64,000 bases of DNA from Arthrobacter sp. StoSoilB19 (GTDB lineage Bacteria > Actinomycetota > Actinomycetes > Actinomycetales > Micrococcaceae): assembly GCF_019977275.1 (NCBI RefSeq), contig NZ_AP024650.1:2356001-2420000 (forward strand), given 5' to 3'. Shown one piece after another: positions 18,565 to 27,580 of the stretch. Within the stretch, counting starts at the first letter, position 1, and every line of letters begins with the position of its first letter. The notes under the pieces were generated by a model that saw only the letters and a list, made by a program, of their open reading frames with translations, was not told the DNA's origin and made no database searches. The position numbers were made by a program, and so were the translations under genes.

Positions 18565-19077
18565 TCAGGGATCCTGGGTGTCCAGCCGCGCCAGCAGGTC
18601 CGGCCACGACGCCGCGAATCCGGGGTGCAGCTCCAGTGCGTCCACCTCGGCTGTGGGAATCCAGAGCAGTGCGATGCTTTCGGGATCGCTGATGACGGGC
18701 TCGAAGGATTCCCGCACCAGCACCACTACGGTGGTGTAGGACCAGTAGCCGTGGTCCAGCACGGAGGTGAACAGCACTTCCACGCTCTCCGGCGGGACGG
18801 CAGCTTCCTCGTAGGCTTCGCGGAGGGCACCGTCGACCGGTTCCTCGCCCTGGTGCAGTGCCCCGCCGGGCAGGCCCCAAGTTCCACCGTTGTGGCTCCA
18901 GACGGCGCGGTGCTGCAGCAGCACACCTTTGCCGGGGTCGTAGGCCAGGACGCCGGCCGCGCCGAACCTGCCCCAGTACCGGCCGCGTTCCCCCTCCACC
19001 CATGCGTCGCCCGGGTCGCGCGGGCCGGTGCGCGGCGGCGGAGTGGAGGACGTGCTGGCGGACGGAAAGAGATCCAT
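18565..19077 (-). CDS. Nudix hydrolase
   Basis: A 170-aa Nudix protein that hydrolyses nucleoside-diphosphate-linked compounds. The Nudix box lies in GALHQGEEPVDGALREAYEE followed by AAV, matching GX5EX7REUXEE. The penultimate Gly of the consensus is Ala. The preceding WGLPGGAL is typical. The N-terminal 25 residues are Pro/Ser-rich and probably disordered. Substrate unknown. Start is ATG 19077. Confidence 0.88.
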   Translation of the reverse strand: MDLFPSASTSSTPPPRTGPRDPGDAWVEGERGRYWGRFGAAGVLAYDPGKGVLLQHRAVWSHNGGTWGLPGGALHQGEEPVDGALREAYEEAAVPPESVEVLFTSVLDHGYWSYTTVVVLVRESFEPVISDPESIALLWIPTAEVDALELHPGFAASWPDLLARLDTQDP

Positions 19078-19170
19078 CGCTCCAGTCTGACAGGTGAAGC
19101 ACCCGCAGGTGAAGCACCGGCGGGCCAGGCGGGGGCGGGTCAGGGGGCGGGCGGAATCCCGCCGGCCCCG

Positions 19171-19362
19171 TCAGGTCTTGTTTCCGTGGTCGACGGCGAA
19201 ATCACCGCCGGGATACATGACGGTTTCATGCCCGTCGTCAAAGCGGACCACATATGGTGGGCTGCCGCCCTCGCCACGGACTTCAAGAATCACCCCATGC
19301 CGGTCCGAGGACCCCACGGTCCTGCCGTGCACGACGATACGGTCGCCTTGGGCTGCCTCCAT
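19171..19362 (-). CDS. DUF1918 domain protein
   Basis: A 63-aa protein matching the actinobacterial DUF1918 family: GDRIVVHGRTVGSSDRHGVI, EVRGEGGSPPYVVRF and GHETVMYPGGD. It is a small SH3-like beta-barrel fold of unknown function, often found as a single small gene. I chose ATG 19362, which is preceded by GGGAGG 8 nt upstream; a GTG at 19371 overlaps that ribosome site. Confidence 0.85.
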   Translation of the reverse strand: MEAAQGDRIVVHGRTVGSSDRHGVILEVRGEGGSPPYVVRFDDGHETVMYPGGDFAVDHGNKT

Positions 19363-19435
19363 GGCAATCACCTCCCAGCCCCCAGATTACGACTCGTGGC
19401 CGCGTGGGAACAGGGCACCATGGCAGGATTCCGGT

Positions 19436-19942
19436 ATGCCGTTGAACCTCATCCTGCTCGCCGATACCCACATACCCAAACGCGCCAGGGACCTGCCGGA
19501 ACAGGTGTGGTCCGCCGTCGAAAATGCCGATGCCGTATTCCACGCGGGCGACTGGGTGGAGGCAGCCCTGCTGGACGAATTCGAACGCCGGAGCAACCGG
19601 CTGCTGGGTGTTTTTGGCAATAACGATGGGCCCGAATTGCGCCGGCGCCTGCCCGAAACGGCAACTGCCAACCTGGACGGAGTCCGCTTTGCGGTGGTCC
19701 ATGAGACGGGGCCGGCCAAGGGCCGCGAAGTGCGGTGCGATGCGCTCTTTCCCGACGCCGATGTCCTGGTGTTCGGCCACAGCCACATCCCGTGGGACAC
19801 GGTGTCGCCGAACGGCCTGCGGCTGCTGAACCCCGGGTCGCCTACGGACCGCCGCCGCCAGCCGGCGTGCACGTTCATGGAGGCCACGGTCGACGGCGGT
19901 CAGTTGGCCGAGGTCCGGCTGGTCACGGTCCAGCGTGACTGA
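19436..19942 (+). CDS. YfcE/MJ0936-type metallophosphoesterase
   Basis: A 168-aa calcineurin-like phosphoesterase. Metal-binding blocks are present in order: LLADTHIPK (DxH), VFHAGDWVE (GDx), GVFGNNDGP (GNND), VHETGP and GHSHIPWD (GHSH). Members are phosphodiesterases with broad in vitro activity. ATG 19436 begins the conserved region. It is divergent from the DUF1918 gene with a 73-bp gap. Confidence 0.9.
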   Translation: MPLNLILLADTHIPKRARDLPEQVWSAVENADAVFHAGDWVEAALLDEFERRSNRLLGVFGNNDGPELRRRLPETATANLDGVRFAVVHETGPAKGREVRCDALFPDADVLVFGHSHIPWDTVSPNGLRLLNPGSPTDRRRQPACTFMEATVDGGQLAEVRLVTVQRD

Positions 19943-19993
19943 CCCGCCATGCCGCTTGGCATGAGGCCGCCTCTCTGCCTAGGCTAGGAACCG

Positions 19994-20005
19994 TAAGCAT
20001 GCTTA
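19994..20005. repeat. Perfect 12-bp palindrome TAAGCATGCTTA
   Basis: A perfect dyad 94 bp before the SDR start, in a lower-GC stretch that includes TAGCTTTTTGCTTTCC. A related sequence, GTAAGCATACT, occurs upstream of the gene at 28576. It may be an operator or part of a stress promoter. Confidence 0.4.
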
Positions 20006-20098
20006 GCTTTTTGCTTTCCTGTAACGGCGCAAATCGCGGGCTGCTTCAGTACCCGGGGCGACGAACCAGCCCGTGTCCGCACGACCAGGAGGACCACC

Positions 20099-20992
20099 AT
20101 GACTGACCAGTACACCTTCCGCAATCCCGTGACGGCCTACGAAAAAATCTCCCCGCCCAGGCAGCACCAGCCCGAGCCGGGGCTGGATGCAGAACTCGAA
20201 CCCAAGGCCGACCTGGGCGAGGAGACCTACCGCGGCACCGGCCGGCTGGAAGGCCGCCGGGCCATCGTCACCGGCGCGGACTCCGGCATCGGGGCCGCGA
20301 CGGCGATCGCCTTTGCAAGGGAAGGCGCCGACGTCGTGCTGTCCTACCTGCCGCAGGAAGAAGCGGACGCCTCGCGCATCGCCGGGATCATTGAAGCGGC
20401 CGGCCGCAAGGCCGTCAAGGTGCCCGCTGACCTCAAGGATTCGGCGGCATGCCGCGACCTGGTGGAAACGGCGGTGGCGGTCCTGGGCGGGGTGGATATC
20501 CTGGTCAACAATGCCGGGAAACAGGTGGCCCAAGAGGACCTGCAGGACATTTCCGACGAGCAGTTCGACTACACCCTGAAGACCAATGTCTATGCGATGT
20601 TCTGGGTGACCAAGGCCGCCGTGCCGCATATGCCTGCGGGTTCGACCATCATCAACACCACGTCCATCCAGGCCTACAACCCGTCCCCCACCCTGGTGGA
20701 CTATGCCACCACCAAGGCGGGCATCAACAACTTCACCAAGGGCCTGGCCCAGCAGCTCGCGCCCAAGGGCATCCGGGTGAACGCTGTGGCCCCCGGCCCC
20801 ATCTGGACGCCCCTGCAGGTCAGCAGCGGCCAGCCCAAGGAGCAGCTGCCGGAGTTCGGCCAGTCCACGCCCCTGGGCCGTGCCGGCCAGCCCGCCGAAC
20901 TGGCCCCCGCCTACGTCTTCCTGGCGTCGCCGGAGTCCAGCTACGTCGTGGGCGAAACGCTGAACGTCAACGGCGGCAGCCCCACGCCCTAG
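20099..20992 (+). CDS. Short-chain dehydrogenase/reductase, general-stress type
   Basis: A 297-aa classical SDR with a 45-residue N-terminal extension, like the general-stress SDRs of the B. subtilis YdaD/YhxC group. It has the NAD(P) motif VTGADSGIGAATAIAF, the structural block VDILVNNAGKQV, catalytic Ser in INTTSIQAYNPSP, and YATTKAG carrying the YxxxK pair. The C-terminal block SSYVVGETLNVNGG is typical. Substrate is unknown. A promoter-proximal palindrome at 19994 may regulate it. Confidence 0.9.
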   Translation: MTDQYTFRNPVTAYEKISPPRQHQPEPGLDAELEPKADLGEETYRGTGRLEGRRAIVTGADSGIGAATAIAFAREGADVVLSYLPQEEADASRIAGIIEAAGRKAVKVPADLKDSAACRDLVETAVAVLGGVDILVNNAGKQVAQEDLQDISDEQFDYTLKTNVYAMFWVTKAAVPHMPAGSTIINTTSIQAYNPSPTLVDYATTKAGINNFTKGLAQQLAPKGIRVNAVAPGPIWTPLQVSSGQPKEQLPEFGQSTPLGRAGQPAELAPAYVFLASPESSYVVGETLNVNGGSPTP

Positions 20993-21028
20993 CAGCCAGC
21001 CGCGCTCCGGCTGCCCCGGTCCGTGTGG

Positions 21029-21475
21029 TCAGCCGGCTGCGTCCTGCGCCGCCAGGAGCTCGTCGGTGGCAGGGTCCGGCTCGCCGTTGAAGAACTGGGC
21101 CAGGACAGTCTTGAACACTGTTTCTCCGGGTGCTGCCCGGAGGAACAGTGTCATGGAGGATCGGAGTTTCCTGGCGTCGATGCCACCGAAGATGTCCTCG
21201 GCCGGCTGGTCGGCATGGTTGGCCAGGACCGTGGCACACTCGAGAAGCCGCGGGCCCAGGACTTCGTGGTCCAGGTAGGCCCGGGCTTCAGCCAGTGAAG
21301 AGATGGCGTATTTACGTGACATGGCGCTCTGCCCCAGCCCGGCAATCTGCGGGAAGATGAACCACATCCAGTGCCCGGACTTCCGGCCGACCTGCAGCTC
21401 CCCCAACGCCTGGTCATAGGTTCCGCCGGTGTTTTGGGCGGCAACAAATCGCCCAAGATCAAACGGCTCATTCAT
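21029..21475 (-). CDS. DUF1810 family protein
   Basis: A 148-aa protein matching DUF1810: FDLGRFVAAQ, SGHWMWFIFPQIAGLG, SRKYAISSLAEARAYLDH, LGPRLLEC and DARKLRSSMTLF. It is a small helical, calpastatin-like fold of unknown role. I chose ATG 21475 with AAGGAG 8 nt upstream over the ATG at 21490. The gene converges on the SDR gene. Confidence 0.88.
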   Translation of the reverse strand: MNEPFDLGRFVAAQNTGGTYDQALGELQVGRKSGHWMWFIFPQIAGLGQSAMSRKYAISSLAEARAYLDHEVLGPRLLECATVLANHADQPAEDIFGGIDARKLRSSMTLFLRAAPGETVFKTVLAQFFNGEPDPATDELLAAQDAAG

Positions 21476-21500
21476 GTGGATCTCCTTCATTCGTCCGCTT

Positions 21501-22031
21501 TTAGAAAGTCAGTTCCTTCATGAGGGCAGCGGCCGCCGCCTGAAGATGGGGGTCCGGGTCCCCGCTCCACCGTTCCACCACACCGCGGGCCCGCTGCCGT
21601 TCACGCTCCCCCAGCCCTGCCAGCAGCGGCATCAGGACATCGGAGAGCAGGGGCGCGGTCAGATCCGCTGCGTGGGCGGAGCGGAGGAAGCCTTCCAGCC
21701 GGGTCAGGTCCGAATGCTGCAGGAGCCGCACCCGTGACTGCAGCAGCACCACGGCGGCAAGGCGGCGCTCGAAAACCGGGCGGGAGCCGGGCCCCGGCTG
21801 TCCCCAGAGGGCAGAGGCCAGCATCACGGTTGCGTCGTGGTCCAGGTCCGTGAATTTGCGCAGGGCGTCGCGCACGGTTCCACGGACGGCGCCCACGGAG
21901 GAACCATACGAGGCCAGCACACCGCCCGGGCGGTGTGCGACGTCGTCCGCGCGGTACCAGGCGCCCTCATTCTGGAGGGTACGGTCAACAAATTCCGCCG
22001 CAGCGGACACCACGTCCGCTGTGCCGGTCAC
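21501..22031 (-). CDS. DNA alkylation repair (AlkD-like) HEAT-repeat protein, apparently shortened
   Basis: A 176-aa protein with AlkD-like helical repeats: SYGSSVGAVRGTVRDAL, SALWGQP, VFERRLAAVVLLQSR and HSDLTRLEGFLRSA. AlkD glycosylases remove positively charged alkylated bases. Here the position of the conserved WDxxD is AADLTAPLLSD, and the WxRRA-like segment reads PHLQAAAAALM, after which the protein stops, so the last helices of the family seem missing. It may be inactive or divergent. GTG 22031 overlaps the stop of the upstream DksA-like gene (GTGA), implying coupling. Confidence 0.6.
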   Translation of the reverse strand: MTGTADVVSAAAEFVDRTLQNEGAWYRADDVAHRPGGVLASYGSSVGAVRGTVRDALRKFTDLDHDATVMLASALWGQPGPGSRPVFERRLAAVVLLQSRVRLLQHSDLTRLEGFLRSAHAADLTAPLLSDVLMPLLAGLGERERQRARGVVERWSGDPDPHLQAAAAALMKELTF

Positions 22032-22387
22032 CGCGCGCGCCCCGCGGAGGCGTGGTGGATGCAGAACGGGGTCCAGGGCCGGGCTTCCAGCCTGCCCTCG
22101 GCGATGGGTTCCCCGCACACCGCACAGATGCCATAGGTCCCCGCGGCCAGCCGGGCCAGGGCAGCTTCAATCTGGTCCAGCCCCGCCGAGCTTTGTTTCA
22201 GCAGCGCCGATGCCTGTGACAGCTCGAAGGCGATCGTGGCGCCCTCCGGATCGTGTTCGTCGTCGACGTTGGAGTCCTGGCGGGCCGAATTCGCAGCGTC
22301 GATGTCCGCCCGCAGCGCCGGCAGCAGCGCCATCCGCCGCGTCCGCTCCTCTTCGAGCAGTGCACGGAACCGTTCGAAATCTGGCAT
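22028..22387 (-). CDS. DksA/TraR-like zinc-finger protein
   Basis: A 119-aa protein with an N-terminal coiled-coil region and a C-terminal zinc finger, YGICAVCGEPIAEGRLEA with FCIHH at the end. The pattern is C-x2-C-x17-C-x2-H, with His in place of the usual fourth Cys. DksA/TraR proteins bind in the RNA polymerase secondary channel; the small actinobacterial ones are of uncertain role. It is the first gene of a coupled pair with the AlkD-like gene. Confidence 0.85.
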   Translation of the reverse strand: MPDFERFRALLEEERTRRMALLPALRADIDAANSARQDSNVDDEHDPEGATIAFELSQASALLKQSSAGLDQIEAALARLAAGTYGICAVCGEPIAEGRLEARPWTPFCIHHASAGRAR

Positions 22388-22408
22388 GGGGAAAGCCTAG
22401 CGCGTCAG

Positions 22409-23791
22409 TCAGTACCAGTTCAGGGATACGGAATGGTTCCATGCCCCGCACGGCGACCCGTAGCGGTCACGGATGTAGCCCAGGCCCCATTCGATCTGCG
22501 TCCGGTAGCTGGTCAGCCAGTCGCTCCCGGCGCTGGCATACTTGCCGGGCGGCAGTGCCTGGGCAATTCCGTAGGCCCCGGACCACGCGTTGGTGGCGGT
22601 GGTCAGCCAGTTGGATTCCTTGGTCCACAACTGGGCCAGGCACAGGAACTGGTCCTGGCCCCAGCCGAAAGCGGCAAGGCGTCCGGACGCGTAGCTTTTC
22701 GCCCCTGCCGGATCGTTGACCGCTCCACCGGGAATGGAAGGCACGACGACGGCGGGCGGGCTGGGCAGGGCCGGCTCGGCTGGCGGCGCCTCCGGAACGG
22801 AAGGGACAGGGTTGGCCGGCGGAGGGTTGGCCGGCGGAGGGTTGGCCGGGACAGGATTGGCAGGGGCTGGATTCACCGGGACAGGATTGCCGCCCACGGC
22901 GGCTGGGGCGGCTGGTGCGGGCGGCCTGGGCTGCTGGGCGGCCGCCGCGGCGGCCCTGGCGGCCGCTTCGGCCTGGCGGCGGGCCTGCTCCTCCGCTGCG
23001 GCGCGCTTGGCCGCCTGGGCCGCCTCGTAGGCAGCCAGCGCAGCCTGGCCTTGGCGGTACTCCCCCTCAAGCGCCGCCGTCGTCCCTTTCAGGGTGGCAA
23101 GCTGGGCCGTTAGCTCGCCGCCGTGCCGCTGCTCCTCGGCCACCTGCCGTGCCAGTGCGTCCCTGGCGGAACTGGCTGCCCCGGCTTTTGCCTTTGCCTC
23201 CCCGGACAGGCGCTCCCGTTCGCTCCTGGCAACCTTTTCCTGTTCCACCAGGGCAGCGGATACCTTTCCGGCCGCCGCCGCCTTGACCACCAACGCGGCC
23301 GTCTTGTCCCCCACGAGCTTGACGAGGTTGAGGCCCTGGACGCTGTTGGTCCCCAGGGCGTCCAGCGCCACGAAGAACCCGGCGTTGGTCCCGCCTGTCT
23401 TGTACGACTGCACGGCCAGGGCGCCGAGGTCCTTCCGGTACCGGGCCACTTCGTCGTTTGCGCGGGCGGCCCGTGCGGACAGGGTTTCCAGGCGTGATGT
23501 GGCGGACTGGAGCTCTGCATCCGCGGCAGCGTATTCGGCGGCCGACCGTACGGCTGCGTCCCCGGCTGCCTCCGACTGCGCCTGCAGGCCGGTCAAGAGC
23601 CCGTCGATGGTGGCAATTTCTGCAGCTTTTGCCGCTTCGGACGACTGCGCCTGCTGCACATCCGACCAGGAGGGATATCCGCCGGGCGGCGGCTCCTCCG
23701 CTGCGGCCGGCAGCACGGTGGCGGCGGCCAGGGCGATGGCCAGCACGCCACCGAGGAGCGGGATCCCTCGGCTGGTCACGAACAGGGGCAT
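22409..23791 (-). CDS. Secreted coiled-coil protein with C-terminal lytic transglycosylase-like domain
   Basis: A 460-aa exported protein. Residues 1-32 form a signal peptide (PLLGGVLAIALAAATVLPAAAEE). A long Ala/Glu-rich coiled coil follows (about 40-270), then a Pro/Asn-rich linker of NPVP, NPAP and NPPP repeats, then an approximately 110-residue C-terminal domain with FLCLAQLWTKESNW, GAYGIAQALPPGKY and QIEWGLGYIRDRYG. The last is the actinobacterial SLT/RPF-like fold, with the Glu in TKESNW the likely catalytic acid. It probably acts in peptidoglycan remodelling, the coiled coil acting as a tether or regulator. ATG 23791. Confidence 0.82.
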   Translation of the reverse strand: MPLFVTSRGIPLLGGVLAIALAAATVLPAAAEEPPPGGYPSWSDVQQAQSSEAAKAAEIATIDGLLTGLQAQSEAAGDAAVRSAAEYAAADAELQSATSRLETLSARAARANDEVARYRKDLGALAVQSYKTGGTNAGFFVALDALGTNSVQGLNLVKLVGDKTAALVVKAAAAGKVSAALVEQEKVARSERERLSGEAKAKAGAASSARDALARQVAEEQRHGGELTAQLATLKGTTAALEGEYRQGQAALAAYEAAQAAKRAAAEEQARRQAEAAARAAAAAAQQPRPPAPAAPAAVGGNPVPVNPAPANPVPANPPPANPPPANPVPSVPEAPPAEPALPSPPAVVVPSIPGGAVNDPAGAKSYASGRLAAFGWGQDQFLCLAQLWTKESNWLTTATNAWSGAYGIAQALPPGKYASAGSDWLTSYRTQIEWGLGYIRDRYGSPCGAWNHSVSLNWY

Positions 23792-24002
23792 AGTCCCGAA
23801 GCTTACCGTCCGGCGCGGCCCCCGAGGGCGCGTCCGTGGCCACATTGTTACCGTTTGCAGCGATAAAGACCCTGCCTGCATCGGTCGAGGTCACCGCCCG
23901 AAATGCGAAGTACATCAAGACGTTTGCGCAATTGAGAGGGGAGCCTCGTATGTTATCCAAATGTGACAATCGGGGGCAGCGCGGGTTATGGTCGTTTGGT
24001 GT

Positions 24003-24216
24003 CCCTCTCAGACGGGACATTCCCGTCAGCATGCCGAGCCCTGCCGCTGATCATGGGATTCAACCGCTTTCCGTTTGGCAGGGACGGGGGAACCAAGTTT
24101 CTACGGCCACATGTGGCCTTGGGGTTAAGTCGTTAGCGCCTCCGCCCGCGGAGCCAGCTACCGGCCGGGTATCTCCAGCCCGAACCCGACAGCTCACCCC
24201 GCAGGCATGGGAGAGG
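24003..24216 (+). promoter_or_regulatory. ydaO-type c-di-AMP riboswitch
   Basis: The leader carries the conserved ydaO blocks: GCCGAGCCCTGCCG near 24033, CAGGGACGGGGGAACCA near 24079, a TTGGGGTTAAG block near 24119, then GCCGGGTATCTCCAGCCCG and AACCCGACAGCTCACCCCGC to 24201. CCTCTC (24004-24009) can pair with GAGAGG (24211-24216) as the closing stem. The same GGGAGAGG is the apparent ribosome site of the next gene. This class usually turns genes off when c-di-AMP is high, and actinobacterial copies commonly control cell-wall hydrolases. Confidence 0.92.
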
Positions 24217-24225
24217 CGATCAACT

Positions 24226-25059
24226 GTGTCAAAAATTTCCACCACTGCCCGTCACCGCGCGACTCCGGCCCGCTCCATTGTGCTCGAGGGCCTCGCCGTA
24301 ACCGCCAAGTCCCAGGCCCGTTCGCTGGGCCGTCCGGCGCTTGCCGTTGCTGCAGCGTCCGGTATTGCCTTTGGCGTCGGAGCCCCGGCCCATGCAGGTG
24401 TCACCGGCCCGGACACCACTGAGAACACCAGCGTCCAGGCATACTCCGCACCTGCCCCGGCAGCAGCACCCGTCGCAGCAGCAGGAACCGTCCACACGGT
24501 GGTGTCCGGCGACACCATCGGGGCCATCGCGGCCGCCCATGGCGTCAGCCTCAACGACGTCCTGGCCGCCAACGGACTGGGACTGTCCTCCATCATCTAC
24601 CCCGGTGACCAGATCCAGATCCCCGGCGCTGGCCACACCGCAGCCCCGGCGCCGGCAGCAGCTCCCGTCCAGACGGCAGCCGCAACCGCACCGGCAAACA
24701 CCGGCATGAACATGTCCTACGCCTCAGCCGCCCCGGCGGCGTCCACCGGCACCGGGACCGGCGCTGCCATCCTGGCATCCGCTTACAGCCAGGTCGGCGT
24801 GAACCAGGACTGCACCGCAATGGTTGAGAAGGCCCTGCGCTCCGTCGGCAAGTCCGTCGGCGACCTGGCCCCCACGCAGTTCTTCCAGTACGGAACCGTT
24901 GTCGGCGCTCCCGCCCCCGGCGACCTGATCATCACCTCCGGCCACGTGGGCGTGTACGCCGGCAACGGCCAGGTTGTGAGCGGCGGCGTCAACGGCTACA
25001 GCACCGAGGTCCACTCCATCAGCTGGCTCGGCGGCTACTCCGCAGTCCGCGTAGCCTAG
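24226..25059 (+). CDS. Secreted LysM + NlpC/P60 peptidoglycan hydrolase
   Basis: A 277-aa exported hydrolase. The N-terminus is a signal sequence with a long basic region before GRPALAVAAASGIAFGVGAPAHA. One LysM domain follows (VHTVVSGDTIGAIAAAHGVS to YPGDQIQIPG), then Ala/Pro-rich linkers, then a C-terminal NlpC/P60 domain with the nucleophile in NQDCTAMVEKALRSVG and His in ITSGHVGVYAGNG. It probably cuts peptidoglycan stem peptides. GTG 24226 lies 9 nt after GGGAGAGG, which is part of the c-di-AMP riboswitch. Confidence 0.92.
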   Translation: MSKISTTARHRATPARSIVLEGLAVTAKSQARSLGRPALAVAAASGIAFGVGAPAHAGVTGPDTTENTSVQAYSAPAPAAAPVAAAGTVHTVVSGDTIGAIAAAHGVSLNDVLAANGLGLSSIIYPGDQIQIPGAGHTAAPAPAAAPVQTAAATAPANTGMNMSYASAAPAASTGTGTGAAILASAYSQVGVNQDCTAMVEKALRSVGKSVGDLAPTQFFQYGTVVGAPAPGDLIITSGHVGVYAGNGQVVSGGVNGYSTEVHSISWLGGYSAVRVA

Positions 25060-25114
25060 CCTTCGCAACGCTTTGGCAGCAGCAGGCTGGTACTAAACAG
25101 CAAAGCTGTTCTTA

Positions 25115-25160
25115 GACAGGAGGGCGGCAGCCGGGTATTCCCGGCTGCCGCCCTCCTGTC
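25115..25160. terminator. Strong hairpin terminator after the LysM-NlpC/P60 gene
   Basis: A perfect 21-bp inverted repeat (25115-25135 and 25140-25160) around the tetraloop TATT, 55 bp after the stop and 25 bp before the stop of convergent selO, so it can serve both genes. Confidence 0.88.
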
Positions 25161-25185
25161 ATTTCCGCACCGTACCGCTGAACAG

Positions 25186-26649
25186 TCACGTCCCGCAGAA
25201 GGTCATGTACGTGCCGAAATCCTCAGGGGCACCTTCGGCGTAGCGTTCCAGGCCCGGCCGCTCGGCGAAGGGGCTGCCGACGGCCTCGAGCAACTGCTGC
25301 AGGGGAGCCAGGTTTCCGTCAGTGGCGGCGGACAGCGCCTCTTCCACGAGGTGGTTCCGCGGAATATAGGCAGGGTTCACGCTGTCCATCAGTTCCGCGT
25401 CGGGCCCCAGGGCCTGCCACCGCTCCGCCCAGGCGTCGAACGCTTCAAGGTCCAGGACCATGCCGCGCACGGGACGGAGGTCCCCCCGCGCGGCCTTGCC
25501 CAGGTTCCGGAAGAACAAGGTGTAGTCCACCGGCCCGTCCTTCAGGATGGCAATGGCACCGTCCACCAGGGCGGAGGCGGCGTCGCTGTCCGCATCCCCC
25601 GACAGGCCCAGCTTGGCCTTCATGCCGCCGGACCACGCCTGGCTGTACTGTCCGCGGAATCCGCCAAGTACCTCCACCGCGGGGGCAACCGCCTTTTCCT
25701 GGTCCCCGTCGATCAGCGGCAGCATTGCCTCCGCCAGCCGTGCAAGGTTCCATTCGGCCAGCACCGGCTGGTTGGCGTAGGCGTAGCGTCCGCTGACGTC
25801 GATGGAACTGTAGACAGCGGCGGGATTGAACACATCCATGAACGCGCACGGGCCGTAGTCGATGGTTTCCCCTGAGATGGTCATATTGTCCGTATTCATG
25901 ACCCCGTGCACGAACCCCACCAGCATCCACCGGGCCACCAGGTCCGCCTGGGCGGAGACCACCGAGGCGAACAACTCCAGGTAGGGGTTTGGGGCGCCGG
26001 CAGCGTGCGGGTAGTGCCTGCCGATGGCGAAATCCGCCAGCCGCTTCAGCAGCTCGAAGTTTTCCGTGGCCCGCGCGTACTGGAAGCTGCCGACGCGCAG
26101 GTGGCTGCCGGCAACCCGCGCCAGGACCGCACCGGGCAGCATGCCGTCACGCCTGACCTGCCGGCCAGTTGCCACGACCGCGAGCGAGCGGGTGGTGGGA
26201 ATGTGCAGGGCATGCATGGCTTCACTTACCACGTACTCACGGAGCATGGGCCCGACGACGGCACGTCCGTCCCCGGCGCGGGCAAACGGCGTGCGCCCCG
26301 AGCCTTTGAGATGGAGGTCCAGGAGGCGGCCGCCTTTGTCCGTGACCTCACCAAGCAGCAGGGCGCGTCCGTCGCCAAGCAGCGGAGAGTAGCCGCCGAA
26401 CTGGTGGCCCGCGTAGGCCTGCGCCACCGGGGTGGCGCCCGCCGGAACGTGGTTGCCCACCAGGAGCCGCACCCCTTCGGGACTGCGAAGGTACCCTGGG
26501 TCCAGGCCCAGGTCGCGTGCGAGCCTGTCGTTCAGGACCAGGAGCTCGGGGCTGGGGGCTTCCTCGGCCTGCCAGGGAACGGCGAGTTCCGACAGTTCCC
26601 GGGCGAAACGGCCGTCAAAAGTGACCGTGGATTCAGCTGCTGCCGTCAT
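25186..26649 (-). CDS. selO: SelO (YdiU) protein adenylyltransferase
   Basis: A 487-aa SelO-family pseudokinase that transfers AMP rather than phosphate to target proteins, with roles in redox homeostasis. Core motifs are [39 protein letters not shown] and the metal-binding [18 protein letters not shown]. The C-terminus ends TFCGT, with Cys near the position of the selenocysteine of eukaryotic SelO. ATG 26649 lies inside the end of the upstream rnz gene (17-bp overlap), implying coupled translation. Confidence 0.95.
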   Translation of the reverse strand: MTAAAESTVTFDGRFARELSELAVPWQAEEAPSPELLVLNDRLARDLGLDPGYLRSPEGVRLLVGNHVPAGATPVAQAYAGHQFGGYSPLLGDGRALLLGEVTDKGGRLLDLHLKGSGRTPFARAGDGRAVVGPMLREYVVSEAMHALHIPTTRSLAVVATGRQVRRDGMLPGAVLARVAGSHLRVGSFQYARATENFELLKRLADFAIGRHYPHAAGAPNPYLELFASVVSAQADLVARWMLVGFVHGVMNTDNMTISGETIDYGPCAFMDVFNPAAVYSSIDVSGRYAYANQPVLAEWNLARLAEAMLPLIDGDQEKAVAPAVEVLGGFRGQYSQAWSGGMKAKLGLSGDADSDAASALVDGAIAILKDGPVDYTLFFRNLGKAARGDLRPVRGMVLDLEAFDAWAERWQALGPDAELMDSVNPAYIPRNHLVEEALSAATDGNLAPLQQLLEAVGSPFAERPGLERYAEGAPEDFGTYMTFCGT

Positions 26650-27580
26650 GGCTTAACCCTATCGCCGTAGTTCCGCCCGCTGCTTCCCGTGCCGGTTGCC
26701 GGCGGCGGGGAACGGCAATGTGCTGCAGGTCCTCAGCGGCAATGACCGTGGTTCCCGGAGCCTGCGCCCGTGCCTGCTCCGCGAGGTGCGGGACGCCGTC
26801 GCCATAGCGTGCGGAGAAGTGGGTGAGCACCAGCATCCGGGACTTCCCGGACGCCGCAAGTTCCCCTGCCTGCCCGGCGGTCAGGTGCAGGTATTGCCGG
26901 GCCAGGCCGACGTCGTCGTCACTGAACGTGGACTCGGCCACCAGCAGGTCCGTGCCTGCTGCCAGTTCTTCGGCACCGTGGCACGGTGCGGTATCCATGA
27001 TGAAAGCGAAGCGCTGGCCCGGCCTGGGAATACTGACCTCTTCCAGCCTGGCCGCTCCGAGGACCCCTTCGCGCTGCAGCAGGCCCACGTCGGGCCCTTC
27101 GATGCCCGCCGCCCGCAGCCTCTCCGGCAGGAACGTGCGGCCATCTGGCTCGGTGAGCAGGTAGCCGTATGTCTCGATGCGGTGATTGAGGGGCCGGACC
27201 TCAAGCCTGTCCGCCACGGCACCGGCGCCGCCATGTGGATGGAGCCTCACGTCAAGCCCGGGCGGGCTGAGACCCACCAGGGCCCTGACCACCTGGTCAC
27301 CGGACGCCGGATAATGCAGGTGGACCGGGTGCGCCACGCCGTCCAAAACCATCCCGGAGAGCACCCCGGGAAGGCCGAAGCAATGGTCCCCGTGCACGTG
27401 CGTAAGGCAGATCCTGGTGATGGCGCCCGCCGCCACTCCCGCATGGATCATCTGGCGCTGGGTACCCTCGCCGGGATCGAAAAGCAGCCCTTCGCCGTCC
27501 CAGCGCAGGAAGTAGCCGTTGTGGTTGCGGGTCCGCGTGGGAACCTGGGACGCAGTGCCCAGCACTACGAGTTCACGCAC
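26633..27580 (-). CDS. rnz: Ribonuclease Z
   Basis: A 315-aa metallo-beta-lactamase-fold endonuclease that removes tRNA 3' trailers. Zinc motif [14 protein letters not shown], phosphate-loop [19 protein letters not shown] and LTHFSARY are all present. I set the start at GTG 27580 ([10 protein letters not shown]), inside the last codons of the upstream DinB-fold gene; the frame stays open to 27850 but that part is shadow. It is in a coupled unit DinB-fold, rnz, selO. Confidence 0.93.
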   Translation of the reverse strand: MRELVVLGTASQVPTRTRNHNGYFLRWDGEGLLFDPGEGTQRQMIHAGVAAGAITRICLTHVHGDHCFGLPGVLSGMVLDGVAHPVHLHYPASGDQVVRALVGLSPPGLDVRLHPHGGAGAVADRLEVRPLNHRIETYGYLLTEPDGRTFLPERLRAAGIEGPDVGLLQREGVLGAARLEEVSIPRPGQRFAFIMDTAPCHGAEELAAGTDLLVAESTFSDDDVGLARQYLHLTAGQAGELAASGKSRMLVLTHFSARYGDGVPHLAEQARAQAPGTTVIAAEDLQHIAVPRRRQPAREAAGGTTAIGLSHDGSS

